This document shows positions 1-8,412 of a DNA stretch of 63,276 nucleotides, piece by piece (the first letter of the stretch is position 1; the number at the start of each line of letters is the position of its first letter). This DNA comes from Pirellulaceae bacterium (GTDB lineage: Bacteria; Planctomycetota; Planctomycetia; Pirellulales; Pirellulaceae). Location of the stretch: positions 1 through 63,276 of the forward strand of contig JAKVBZ010000021.1 in the NCBI GenBank assembly GCA_022448645.1, written 5' to 3'. Under the pieces are notes generated by a model. It did no database searches. It had not been told where the DNA came from and saw nothing but the letters and a program-made list of their open reading frames with translations. The translations under genes and the position numbers were made by a program.

Positions 1-1
1 C

Positions 2-238
2 ATCGGCGTCAGTTGCTGCCTGTTTACATCATTGGTCCTGTTGCCAGCATTACTATCGTGGATTTCGCAAATGAAAACAGCCGAAATCAATAACGAGACA
101 ACAATCGTCGAATCAGCTCACCCCACGATCAGCATTTCGGAGCCACTCAGCCCAACTGCCGCCACGCGTCGTTCCCTAACCCACACAGATTCTCATTTGG
201 CGTCTAGCAGCAATGACAACAATACCAAGGCGGTCTGA
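2..238 (+). CDS. C-terminal end of a membrane protein, possibly an MMPL/RND-type transporter (partial)
   Basis: The frame is open from base 2 to a TGA at 236-238, so this is the 3' end of a gene that starts outside the window. About 78 residues are visible. The first 25 form one hydrophobic segment containing LVLLPALLSW, which resembles the last transmembrane helix of MMPL/RND-type transporters, where an LPALL element is common. After it comes a polar tail rich in Ser, Thr and Asn, which is probably cytoplasmic and unstructured. The transporter assignment rests on this one helix only. A hopanoid-lipid transporter of the HpnN kind would suit the hopanoid genes at 15-20 kb, but nothing here shows it. 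Confidence 0.4.
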   Translation: MGVSCCLFTSLVLLPALLSWISQMKTAEINNETTIVESAHPTISISEPLSPTAATRRSLTHTDSHLASSSNDNNTKAV

Positions 239-638
239 GAGCCAAGAAAGCTCGATCCTAGGAGAAGGCAGGGCTATGGATTGATTTAACCCAACACGTG
301 GGCAGCGTTCCAACAGAAAACGGCGCAGAATCTGCTGGCACCCGGGGGTGTCTCCGCCGGGTCGACTTCCCAATCGGCTATTGAATTGTTAAGTTAGTGT
401 GAAAGAGTCAAGTATTTTTGCTACAATATTTGCTATATGCACTTCGGAGAATTGCCGTTGCGCAATAGCATTAGGATCGTTGTTGGTCGTCGGAGGGCAG
501 TGGACCTTCACACCTCAAGTCCACGCCGATAAAGGAATCAGATCCCCGTAGACACAAAACAATGCTGCCATCGGCTAAATTATTTCAATTTTCGTTATTT
601 CACAGTTGTTAGTTTATCGTTAACAAGGAACTCATCTG
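239..638. other. Gene-free stretch upstream of the bL37-like gene
   Basis: No frame here has protein-like composition. A TACAAT hexamer at 422-427 could be a -10 element, but it has no convincing -35 partner. A short inverted repeat (TTGTTA at 606-611, TAACAA at 621-626) lies directly in front of the ribosome binding site of the gene at 639. The region presumably carries the promoter and leader for the bL37-like, fabZ-like and trmB genes. Confidence 0.3.
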
Positions 639-737
639 ATGAGCAAGCCAGGTAGAAAAGCCAAAAAAGCAAATCATGGTAAGCGGCCGGCCAACGCTCG
701 GGCTCGTAAATCGAAACGTAAGAAGATCAAGACCTAG
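639..737 (+). CDS. Small basic ribosomal protein, bL37-like
   Basis: This 32-residue protein starts MSKPGRKAKKANHGKRPANA and ends in a Lys/Arg-rich tail. The block KANHGKRP matches the core of the very small ribosomal protein bL37, known from mycobacterial 50S subunits, where the protein is of similar size and has an R/K-rich start followed by ANHGKRP. A ribosome binding site (AAGGA at 625-629) sits 9 bases before the ATG. About half of all residues are Lys or Arg, as expected for an rRNA-binding peptide. It is followed 26 bases later by the fabZ-like gene and is probably cotranscribed with it. Its size makes it easy for gene finders to miss. The motif match is from memory; the ribosomal role in this phylum is inferred. 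Confidence 0.7.
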   Translation: MSKPGRKAKKANHGKRPANARARKSKRKKIKT

Positions 738-763
738 CTCGCTTCTTGAGTGGAGTTTTCTCG

Positions 764-1285
764 GTGGCTGTAAGAGACCTGATCATCGACGTGTCGGAGC
801 TCGATCTGGACCATCAGGTTGCCGGCATCGAAGAAATTCGCAAGTACAATCCTCAGCGTCATGAGATGGAGCAGCTGACTGCGATTGTGCTTGAAGATAC
901 CGAGCGGAACATCTGCGTAGGCTACAAAGATCTGTCACGGGACGAGTTTTGGATTCGCGGCCATATGCCTGGCATGCCACTGATGCCAGGCGTCATTATG
1001 TGTGAAGCAGCTGCGCAGCTATCCAGCTACTACGTTCAAAAATACGACTTACTAAAAGCCCAAATGGTCGGCTTCGGTGGATTGGAAGACGTCCGCTTCC
1101 GCGATCCAGTACTTCCTGGGGACCGGCTGGTCGTCACCTGCCAGCTCATTAAGGCTCGGCCGCGACGCATGTTAATGTGCCGCTTTCAAGGATTCGTACG
1201 TAACGAATTAGTTGTGGAAGGAATCATTAAGGGAATTCCACTGCCCATCGAGGCTGTGACGGCGCTCGCCGAACAGGCGCGCTAA
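764..1285 (+). CDS. fabZ: 3-hydroxyacyl-ACP dehydratase, FabZ-like hot-dog protein
   Basis: The protein (about 173 residues) carries the FabZ active-site block HMPGMPLMPGVIMCEAAAQ, giving the catalytic His and the Glu of the hot-dog fold dehydratases that remove water from 3-hydroxyacyl-ACP in fatty acid elongation. The later block VRFRDPVLPGDRL is also typical of the family. The N-terminal extension of about 55 residues before the fold is longer than in enterobacterial FabZ. I place the start at GTG 764 because GGAG at 752-755 is well spaced; a TTG at 746 in the same frame is the alternative. It lies between the bL37-like gene and trmB on the same strand. A FabA/FabZ-like role outside fatty acid synthesis cannot be excluded. 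Confidence 0.8.
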   Translation: MAVRDLIIDVSELDLDHQVAGIEEIRKYNPQRHEMEQLTAIVLEDTERNICVGYKDLSRDEFWIRGHMPGMPLMPGVIMCEAAAQLSSYYVQKYDLLKAQMVGFGGLEDVRFRDPVLPGDRLVVTCQLIKARPRRMLMCRFQGFVRNELVVEGIIKGIPLPIEAVTALAEQAR

Positions 1286-1346
1286 ATCATGTGCTGCCGT
1301 CGCTCAACATTGTTTCTCCGAACCATGCACCTAACTGCAACGAATC

Positions 1347-1991
1347 ATGGGTCGTCGTGCGCTCCGCGGGATTGATCCCGCACTTGATCTGACTCCTTAT
1401 TATCGACAGCTTGACCAGCTTCCCGACGATTGGAAGCTGGGCGACTGGTTCCAGCGTGATGCGCCCATCGAAGTGGAGATTGGCAGTGGTAAGGGACTGT
1501 TTCTTACCAATGCTTCGCGACAAGAACCAGAACACGATTTTCTCGGGATCGAAATCTCTCGCAAATATGCCCGATTCACCGCCGCACGTTTGGCGAAAGC
1601 AGAAAGGCTCAATGCGGGAATCCTCCAAGGGGATGCGCAGCAACTGGTCGCAGCCCACATTCCCTCCTCCAGTGTTGCCGCAGTGCACGTCTACTTTCCG
1701 GACCCTTGGTGGAAAAAACGTCATCGGCGAAGACGCGTCATGAACGAATCATTCATGCGTCATCTGGAACGGATCCTGCAGCCCAATGGCCGACTACATT
1801 TTTGGACCGACGTCGAAGAATACTTCCAAGAAAGCATGGCTTTGTTGGCACAAGTCACCAACCTTCAAGGACCTCTGGAGGTACCGGTACAGCCTGCGAC
1901 TCACGACTTGGACTACCGGACTCACTTCGAACGCCGTATGCGTCTGCACGGAGAAGCCGTTTTTCGTTCAGAGTTTGTCCGCGCGACTTGA
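1347..1991 (+). CDS. trmB: tRNA (guanine-N7)-methyltransferase TrmB
   Basis: This 214-residue SAM-dependent enzyme methylates N7 of G46 in the variable loop of tRNA. The SAM-binding loop EVEIGSGKGLFL is near residues 47-58, followed by FLGIEISRKYA (acidic end of strand 2). The family signature VYFPDPWWKKRHRRRRV is present, with the Asp and the Lys/Arg residues that contact tRNA. The length agrees with other TrmB proteins. It follows the fabZ-like gene after 61 bases and is probably in the same transcription unit. Confidence 0.93.
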   Translation: MGRRALRGIDPALDLTPYYRQLDQLPDDWKLGDWFQRDAPIEVEIGSGKGLFLTNASRQEPEHDFLGIEISRKYARFTAARLAKAERLNAGILQGDAQQLVAAHIPSSSVAAVHVYFPDPWWKKRHRRRRVMNESFMRHLERILQPNGRLHFWTDVEEYFQESMALLAQVTNLQGPLEVPVQPATHDLDYRTHFERRMRLHGEAVFRSEFVRAT

Positions 1992-2102
1992 TCCACGATC
2001 ACCACCGTGGAAGCACCAAAATTCAGAAGATTTCGGACCATGCTTTGCCCTGAGGCGGTAGCCACCGTCACTCAGCAGTGAACCCGCTGTCGCCGCGACG
2101 CC

Positions 2103-3698
2103 CTACACTTGAGACTCCACAGGCTCGGATTCGTAGGTTCGATTACCATCCGACTTGCCAACATTTTCCAGCGCCACCTGATAGAGCTGCTGTCCCCAGG
2201 ACGTAGGATATTGGCCCGTGATGCAAGCCTGACAAAGATGCTCTTCGCCAAACTCAACCGCTCGAGAAATAGCGTCCACCGGTAAATACCGTAATGAATC
2301 AGCACCCAGGTCAACCGCCATTTGGTCTTGCGCGGCGTCCGTTAAAATCCCATCTTGTAGGTATTTGGGGGCAAACAATTCGGTGATGGTCGACATATCA
2401 ATGCCGTAAAAACAAGGTGCGATGATTGGCGGACAAGCTACGCGCACGTGAATTTCCCGAGCCAATCCCTGGTTACGAATTCGCTTCAACAGGACCTTCA
2501 TTGTTGTCGAGCGCACAATGGAATCTTCGACCAGATAAACTCGTTTCCCCTCTAGAACTTCCCGCAGCGGTGTATATTTGATTTCGGCCGCCCGACGACG
2601 GCTCTCACTTCCTTCGATAAACGTTCGACCGGTGTACCGGTTGCGAATCAAGCCTTCTCGAGCCGGAATCTTCAACCGATAGGCCATCGCGTCAGCCGCC
2701 GCTTTGCTGGTATCGGGAACGGGAACCACGATTGTATTCTCGTCGAGCGGTATTTGGCCGTTAATTAGCTCCAACCGCGCCAATTCTTCACCCAATCGCG
2801 TCCGTGACAAATAGACACTACGGCCGTCCAACGTGCTGGCAACGTTGGCGAAATAAATCCACTCAAAAAAGCACATCGCCCGGCGGGAGCTGGGTGCGAA
2901 CCGTTGAATCGAAAACTGTCCTTTGACAATCGTGATGGCTTCACCAGGCTCCAACGACTTAATCTGTTCCGGCTCGAAGCCCAAATTCAAAAGGGCTACA
3001 CTTTCACTAGCGGCGGCAAACAATTGTCCCTGGCGAGCGTAGCAAACGGGCTTGATTCCCAACGCATCACGAGCCACCAGCATGTCGCCTTCGGCATTCA
3101 GCAATACCAGGCTGTAGGCTCCATCGAATCGCTCACCCACATTGCTTATCATATCGATCAGAGCAGGCCGGCGGTCACCCGACAACTCACGGCTGATCTC
3201 GTGCATGATGATTTCTGTATCGGTTTCTCGCGCCAAGTGATGATCATTGTCCGCTAGCAATTGGTCCCGTAGTCTTTGATAGTTGGCCAATTGACCATTG
3301 AAACCAAAACTGAACCACTTGTGCTTTTGCAGATGGGATCGTTCGAATGGTTGCGCGTAGCTACGATCGTCTCGACCACACGTCGCATAGCGAACGTGGC
3401 CAATCGCTGCACACCCCGCATATTCGCGCATCAAGCTCTCAGCCTTACCTTGGTGCGACAGCCGAAAAACCTCACTGACGCTTCCCAACTCCTTGTAAGT
3501 ATGCAGCAGCCGACTCCGACCCGACCGATAAGTCGTCATACCAGCAGAGAGCTGACCGCGATTCTGGATGTCCAGTAACATCCGCGGCATCAAGCGAGAA
3601 ACTTGGTCCGAATCACCGTGAGGACAAAGCGGGCTAACTTCGTCACCCGGCAGATGATAAATTGCGGCAATACCGCATTCGTGATGTATATCGCTCAT
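2103..3698 (-). CDS. purF: Amidophosphoribosyltransferase (PurF family)
   Basis: The 531-residue protein would catalyse the first step of purine synthesis: PRPP plus glutamine to phosphoribosylamine. I take the start at 3698, giving [14 protein letters not shown] with the nucleophile Cys8 after a 7-residue propeptide. Glutaminase elements follow: [30 protein letters not shown] and DALGIKPV. The phosphoribosyltransferase part has NRYTGRTFI, the PRPP loop [10 protein letters not shown] and [12 protein letters not shown]. The PRPP loop has Ser where most PurF proteins have Gly (DSIVRGTT), and NRGQLSAGM replaces the usual HRGQEAAG. These changes leave open that this is a divergent paralogue. It is divergent from proB across about 200 bases. 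Confidence 0.82.
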   Translation of the reverse strand: MSDIHHECGIAAIYHLPGDEVSPLCPHGDSDQVSRLMPRMLLDIQNRGQLSAGMTTYRSGRSRLLHTYKELGSVSEVFRLSHQGKAESLMREYAGCAAIGHVRYATCGRDDRSYAQPFERSHLQKHKWFSFGFNGQLANYQRLRDQLLADNDHHLARETDTEIIMHEISRELSGDRRPALIDMISNVGERFDGAYSLVLLNAEGDMLVARDALGIKPVCYARQGQLFAAASESVALLNLGFEPEQIKSLEPGEAITIVKGQFSIQRFAPSSRRAMCFFEWIYFANVASTLDGRSVYLSRTRLGEELARLELINGQIPLDENTIVVPVPDTSKAAADAMAYRLKIPAREGLIRNRYTGRTFIEGSESRRRAAEIKYTPLREVLEGKRVYLVEDSIVRSTTMKVLLKRIRNQGLAREIHVRVACPPIIAPCFYGIDMSTITELFAPKYLQDGILTDAAQDQMAVDLGADSLRYLPVDAISRAVEFGEEHLCQACITGQYPTSWGQQLYQVALENVGKSDGNRTYESEPVESQV

Positions 3699-3904
3699 AG
3701 ATTTGTGATCAAGTAAACTCCGTTCTACACTGGTCCCAATACAACCTATATCCCAGTACAGCAAGCAAAACCCACACAACAAGCCGTACCGCTCCACACA
3801 TTGTACGTGGCGAGACGGTAAACCTCAAGCGACGCAACCAACCGGTTTTGTCACGAATGTAGAATAATACAGAGAGTTTTTTACCAACTTGTGTGATAAG
3901 TTCC

Positions 3905-5038
3905 ATGTCACAGCAATTACGCCAAAAAATCGCCGAAGCGGCAGATACGATCGTCGTCAAAGTAGGTACTCGCGTGCTGACGCGCGACGACGGCATGCTT
4001 CACCGTGAACGGATTGCCCAAATTGCCGAACAGCTGCATGGCCTTATGGAAATCGGCCGACGTGTCGTCTTGGTTAGCTCGGGGGCCGTGGGGGCCGGCA
4101 TGCACCGCCTGGGGTTGTCTCAAAGACCCTCCGATCTCGCCAAGTTGCAAGCCGTCGCAGCGGTAGGACAATCCGCACTAGTTGAAGCTTACGATCAGAC
4201 ATTCCGACAGCACCAACGCCAGGCGGCCCAAGTCCTACTGACAGCAGACGGCTTAGACCAGCGGCACAGCTACCTCAATATTCGCAATACAATCTTGGCT
4301 TTGTTGGAATTTGGCGCCGTCCCCATCATCAACGAAAACGACACTGTGTCGGTCGATGAACTCATGACAACATTTGGCGACAACGATCGTTTGGCGGCGC
4401 TCGTCACGAATCTGATCGGAGCACCACTGCTTATCATGCTTTCCGACGTGGATGGTGTTTATGATCACTCAACATCGACTCTGATCCCCACTGTCGAATC
4501 GCTCGACGAATCTGTCTTTGCACTTGTGCGTGATCGCAATGACGGTTTAAGCAAAGGTGGAATGACCAGTAAACTGGAAGCAGCTCGCCTGGTCGTCACG
4601 GCCGGTGAAAACGTGATCATCGCAAGCGGCCACGACCCTTCAGTCCTGGCTCGCATCGTCGCTGGCGAATCGGAAGGTACGCTGTTTGTGGCGCAAAGCA
4701 AATCGATTAGCCCTTGGAAACGCTGGATCGGTCTGACCGTACAACCTCGTGGCGTCATTCGTTTGGACGTGGGCGCTTGTCAGGCAGTCGAACGAGACGG
4801 AAGCAGCCTACTTGCTATCGGCATTATGTCGGCTGAAGGAGAATTCACCAAAGGAGACGTGGTCACATTACAGGACGCCGATGGCCGCAATCTGGCGCGT
4901 GGCTTAACCAACTACGGACGCCACGAAGTGGATCAGATTCGAGGCCTAAAATCGGACGAAATCCTGAAAGTCTTAGGGTACCTACCTTACGACGAAGTGA
5001 TCCATCGAAACAACATGGTCGTGTTTACATCTACTTGA
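3905..5038 (+). CDS. proB: Glutamate 5-kinase ProB with C-terminal PUA domain
   Basis: The 377-residue enzyme phosphorylates glutamate to glutamyl 5-phosphate, the first step of proline synthesis. The amino acid kinase domain opens with TIVVKVGTRVL, has the VLVSSGAVGAGM loop and the INENDTVS substrate motif, and SKGGMTSKLEAA near residue 215. From about residue 280 the C-terminus (RGVIRLDVGACQAV to GLTNYGRHEVDQI) is a PUA domain, as in the long-form bacterial enzyme. I prefer ATG 3905 to the in-frame GTG four codons upstream. Its end is only 16 bases from the end of sppA on the other strand, so the two converge. Confidence 0.93.
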   Translation: MSQQLRQKIAEAADTIVVKVGTRVLTRDDGMLHRERIAQIAEQLHGLMEIGRRVVLVSSGAVGAGMHRLGLSQRPSDLAKLQAVAAVGQSALVEAYDQTFRQHQRQAAQVLLTADGLDQRHSYLNIRNTILALLEFGAVPIINENDTVSVDELMTTFGDNDRLAALVTNLIGAPLLIMLSDVDGVYDHSTSTLIPTVESLDESVFALVRDRNDGLSKGGMTSKLEAARLVVTAGENVIIASGHDPSVLARIVAGESEGTLFVAQSKSISPWKRWIGLTVQPRGVIRLDVGACQAVERDGSSLLAIGIMSAEGEFTKGDVVTLQDADGRNLARGLTNYGRHEVDQIRGLKSDEILKVLGYLPYDEVIHRNNMVVFTST

Positions 5039-5054
5039 TCACGTCTGCCACCAG

Positions 5055-6860
5055 TTAGCGCACCGATATCCGGCAAGGAATCAACAACACAGAAGGCTCT
5101 TTGAACAGCTGACGCACTAGTTCCACGTCGTTCAGCCGAGCTCCCATACGCGGGTCCAACACATCTATGGATTGCTTCACCTGAGCCCCCAAAATAGGAT
5201 CTTCCATTAACTGATCCAGAAAACTCTTCGGCTTGGGCAAAATCAACAAATCGGTCTTTTCTCCCTCATCCAAACCGGCCAGTTTCTTGGCAGTCCGTAC
5301 GGCATCATCCAAGGAACCTAGTTGGTCGACCAATCCATTCTTCTGGGCTTGTCGTCCCGTCCATAAGCGACCTCCAGCCAAGGACTCCATCTTGTCTACC
5401 GTCATGTCACGCCCCAGTGCGGCCTTCGTAACGAATTGCAAGTAGGTTTCAGTCATCATTTTCGTCCAGGCCCCCCTTTCAGAATCGGTAAATTTAGCCA
5501 AGGAAGAAAACATGCCGCTATTCTTTCCGCGACTGATCGTTTCGACATTCATACCTATTTTGCCATACAAGCCGTCCAGAGCCAGTTTGCCGCCCACTAC
5601 CCCGATGGACCCGGTGATCGTTTCCGGTTCGGCCAAGATTTTGTCACAGCCCATAGAAATGTAATAGCCACCACTTGCCGCGACGTCACCCATGCTGGCC
5701 ACAACAGGTTTTTCGGCATCCACAATGGCGCGCCAAATCTGATCGCTGGCAATCGCCGAACCACCTGGGCTGTCGACTCGTAACACGGTAGCCACCACTT
5801 GTTCATCTTTTTCCGCCGTACGGATCGCTTTGACAATCGTGTCGCTGCCCACCGATTGCTCTCCCAAAATGCCCGACTTGCTTTCACCCCCTATGATCGG
5901 ACCCGCCGCATAGACGATGGCGATCTTCTTACGATTACCCGTTGCCTTCTCGGTGCTTCCGGTAAACAACTGCATCAAGTTCATGAAGGCAAACGGACCT
6001 GACAAATCCAATTCATTTTTGTGCGTGCCGTAGTCATCCACCATGACTAATCGATCGACTGTGGCCTCTGTCCGCAAACGCTCGCGAAACTCACCGTCAT
6101 AGATCACATGATCAACCAAACCTGACGTTTTCGCGTCAGCAGCCGTGAACAAACCTTGATCAATCAAACGGCGCACATGATCTACCTGAAGACCACGGTC
6201 ACTGGCAATGGTTTCGATCAGATGATGATACAGGTCGTCAATCAATGCCTCGTATTGCGAACGATACTCGTCACTCATCGAGTCTCGCGTGAACGGTTCG
6301 GCAGCACCCTTGTAACTGCCTACTTGCATCATGTCCGCCTCAATACCCAAGTACTCTAAAGTGTCCTTGAAGAAAGCTACTTCGGCATGGAGCCCCGTCA
6401 CCATGAGGACTCCTGATTCGGGCATGACAATTTCATCACAAGCAGACGCCAACAAGTAATCACGGGCAGTGGCCATCTCTAGTTGGGCATAGACTTTTTT
6501 TCCAGCAGCTTGAACACGTCCAATCGCAGCTCGTAATTCGGCTAGTTTTCCCCGGCCAATCATCGGGCTCTGTGGCCGCAAAACGACACTCTTGATGTCG
6601 TCGTCTTGGGCTGCTTGATCTAACCGACTGACCAACTGACGCAAATTTGGACGAAGATCGCCAAACAGTCCTGGGCTTCCAGCTCGTTCTGGAATCTCAC
6701 CCCTTATCACCATCCTGGCCACTTGGACGGTGGATTCTTTCCTTCCTTTGGCATCATCCTTAGTCGACTCATCCGCAAGCAACGGAGAGCTGGGCAGTAT
6801 CGAGCCAATGCCCAACAGTACGACAAGAACACGCATCCAAAATTTAAGTTGAGATAACAT
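5055..6860 (-). CDS. sppA: Signal peptide peptidase SppA, 67-kDa type
   Basis: The 601-residue protein has an N-terminal signal/anchor (FWMRVLVVLLGIGSILPSS) and two tandem S49 peptidase modules, the arrangement of long-form SppA, which degrades cleaved signal peptides at the membrane. The first module holds the candidate general-base Lys in its Lys-rich half; the second holds the nucleophile Ser in DVAASGGYYISMGCDKI, preceded by VLRVDSPGGSAIASD. The C-terminal part contains GRLWTGRQAQKNGLVDQLG, a typical SppA ending. It stands alone on the minus strand, with a long gene-free region in front of it. Confidence 0.92.
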   Translation of the reverse strand: MLSQLKFWMRVLVVLLGIGSILPSSPLLADESTKDDAKGRKESTVQVARMVIRGEIPERAGSPGLFGDLRPNLRQLVSRLDQAAQDDDIKSVVLRPQSPMIGRGKLAELRAAIGRVQAAGKKVYAQLEMATARDYLLASACDEIVMPESGVLMVTGLHAEVAFFKDTLEYLGIEADMMQVGSYKGAAEPFTRDSMSDEYRSQYEALIDDLYHHLIETIASDRGLQVDHVRRLIDQGLFTAADAKTSGLVDHVIYDGEFRERLRTEATVDRLVMVDDYGTHKNELDLSGPFAFMNLMQLFTGSTEKATGNRKKIAIVYAAGPIIGGESKSGILGEQSVGSDTIVKAIRTAEKDEQVVATVLRVDSPGGSAIASDQIWRAIVDAEKPVVASMGDVAASGGYYISMGCDKILAEPETITGSIGVVGGKLALDGLYGKIGMNVETISRGKNSGMFSSLAKFTDSERGAWTKMMTETYLQFVTKAALGRDMTVDKMESLAGGRLWTGRQAQKNGLVDQLGSLDDAVRTAKKLAGLDEGEKTDLLILPKPKSFLDQLMEDPILGAQVKQSIDVLDPRMGARLNDVELVRQLFKEPSVLLIPCRISVR

Positions 6861-7212
6861 TACATTTTCCTATGAGAAGACGGCTCGCACGCCCCACTTT
6901 TCGTAGTCCACACCATTTTACCGAGTAATGGTGAACACAGTTCAAGGTCGACGACACAAAAGAGGATAGATTCGACGAACTATGTTGTTCGTTCCAAAAC
7001 ACCCCTTCCTTACAGCAACTATCAGGAAAAATCTACGAAATTCTTCGCTCCAACATGCATCGTCTGTGTAAAGCCACCAGTCTCCGCACCTTAAGAGGAA
7101 ACGGGAAGGGCCTGCAGAGCGTCGTGGCTGCCACTCTTTCCAAGTTACCGTTGTGCCAAGTTCCCCACAAAATGAACTCTTTTGAAATACCATTTGCTTC
7201 ATTTTATTTCCA

Positions 7213-7242
7213 CCAAGTCTCACGGTACGGGAGGAGACTTGG
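7213..7242 (+). other. Inverted repeat (9-bp stem, 12-base loop)
   Basis: CCAAGTCTC at 7213-7221 is perfectly complementary to GAGACTTGG at 7234-7242, with a 12-base G/A-rich loop. No T-run follows on either side, so it is not a classical intrinsic terminator. It lies about 340 bases upstream of the promoter at 7555 and could be an operator or part of an untranslated RNA. The function is unknown. Confidence 0.5.
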
Positions 7243-7554
7243 CGAGTAGGAAGCGATTCATATCTAAAGCTTTATACAGTCATATCTTTTGTTCCACTCC
7301 TCAATCGAATCCCAGCTGCTTTTGGCGCCTCAGTGAGTGTTTCCCGTTGCGCTTCCAGGACCGAAATGGGCAGCTCAAGGTAACGATTGATCATAGTTTT
7401 GCATGGGTCATATGATTTGCTAGGACAAGCCGCACATCTCGCTGCGATGCCCCTCTCGCGAGTCAACCAAAATTAACATTCACTATTTTACCAGTGAACC
7501 AGGTATATGACATAAATGATTATCTGAAAAGGATTTGCAATTCTCTTATCAGTC

Positions 7555-7582
7555 TTGACGCGATTCGCCAAGTCTATATAAT
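7555..7582 (+). promoter_or_regulatory. Sigma70-type promoter for the response regulator gene
   Basis: TTGACG at 7555-7560 and TATAAT at 7577-7582 are separated by 16 bases. The -10 is a perfect consensus and the -35 matches in five of six positions. Transcription would begin near 7589, leaving a leader of about 215 bases before the ATG at 7804. It is the best promoter match I saw in the window. Confidence 0.6.
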
Positions 7583-7803
7583 TTCCACAACCTCGCTAAA
7601 TCGGCAACATGATACGGACTGCACATCCTAGCCGTTTAAAGCAAGGTCGGGAATTTACCAATTGCGTATTCCGCGAAGTCTCGCAGTTTTAGCAAAAGGT
7701 CAGTTTTCATCTAGATGGCGAGTCACCGAAGCATTCGACTGGCGACGTTTTGCGGGGAATATAAGAAAACTAGCCTCTATCGTGGCTAAGGAGAGCAAAT
7801 ATT

Positions 7804-8385
7804 ATGAAGACTGTATTTACGACGGGTGAAGCTGCCAAAATTTGCAAAGTGAGCCAGCAGACAATCATTCGTTGCTTTGATTCTGGACAGTTGAAGGGAT
7901 TCCGTGTTCCCGGTAGTCGGTTTCGACGTATACCTCGAGATCAACTATTCGCTTTCATGAAAGACAACGGCATTCCTACCGATGCCTTAGAAAGTGGCAA
8001 ACGCAAGGTTTTGATCGTCGATGATGACGAAGAACTAGTGGAACTGCTGGTGGACGTTTTTGACCGAGATGGTCGCTTTGACATCAAAACGGCCAACAAC
8101 GGATTTGATGCCGGTATGCTGGTCAAAGAATTCCGTCCCGACCTAGTCGTTCTGGACGTCATGCTGCCAGACATCAACGGCAAAGAAGTCTGTCAGCGAG
8201 TCCGTAGCGACAGTAGTCTGGACGACGTCCAAATCATCTGTATTTCCGGTATGGTCGAAGCTGACAAAGTCGCCGACCTGAAACTCTCTGGTGCAAACGA
8301 TTTCATCCAAAAACCGTTTGCAGTCGAAAAATTGATCGAGCGAGCCTGCGAGCTGTTGGATCTCGAATTGGCTACGACTGGCTAA
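7804..8385 (+). CDS. Response regulator with N-terminal excisionase/MerR-like HTH and C-terminal receiver
   Basis: Residues 1-58 form a helix-turn-helix of the excisionase/BldC kind (FTTGEAAKICKVSQQTIIRCFDSG, then a wing with GFRVPGSRFRRIP). Residues 68-185 form a CheY-like receiver: the acidic pair in VLIVDDDEELVE, the phosphoacceptor Asp in DLVVLDVMLPD, the Ser of ICISG, and the Lys of IQKPF. The order is the reverse of most response regulators, where the receiver comes first. A strong ribosome binding site (AAGGAG, 7788-7793) precedes the ATG. The histidine kinase gene follows after 27 bases, so the two likely form a two-component pair. Its targets are unknown. Confidence 0.88.
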   Translation: MKTVFTTGEAAKICKVSQQTIIRCFDSGQLKGFRVPGSRFRRIPRDQLFAFMKDNGIPTDALESGKRKVLIVDDDEELVELLVDVFDRDGRFDIKTANNGFDAGMLVKEFRPDLVVLDVMLPDINGKEVCQRVRSDSSLDDVQIICISGMVEADKVADLKLSGANDFIQKPFAVEKLIERACELLDLELATTG

Positions 8386-8412
8386 TCACCTGGCTTATGT
8401 GCAATTAGCTCT

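Larger units (their letters stand above)
6861..7803. other. 943-base gene-free region between sppA and the regulator gene
   Basis: No frame has convincing protein composition. The stretch must hold the divergent promoters of sppA and of the response regulator. I see a 9-bp hairpin at 7213-7242 and a good sigma70-type promoter at 7555-7582, both listed separately. A small RNA could be here: the region is long for this otherwise compact window. I found no tRNA, SRP RNA, RNase P or tmRNA signatures. Confidence 0.5.

Noticed and set aside
6942..7223. 93-codon minus-strand frame upstream of sppA
   Set aside because: Composition rich in Trp, Arg and Cys without pattern, and no ribosome binding site.
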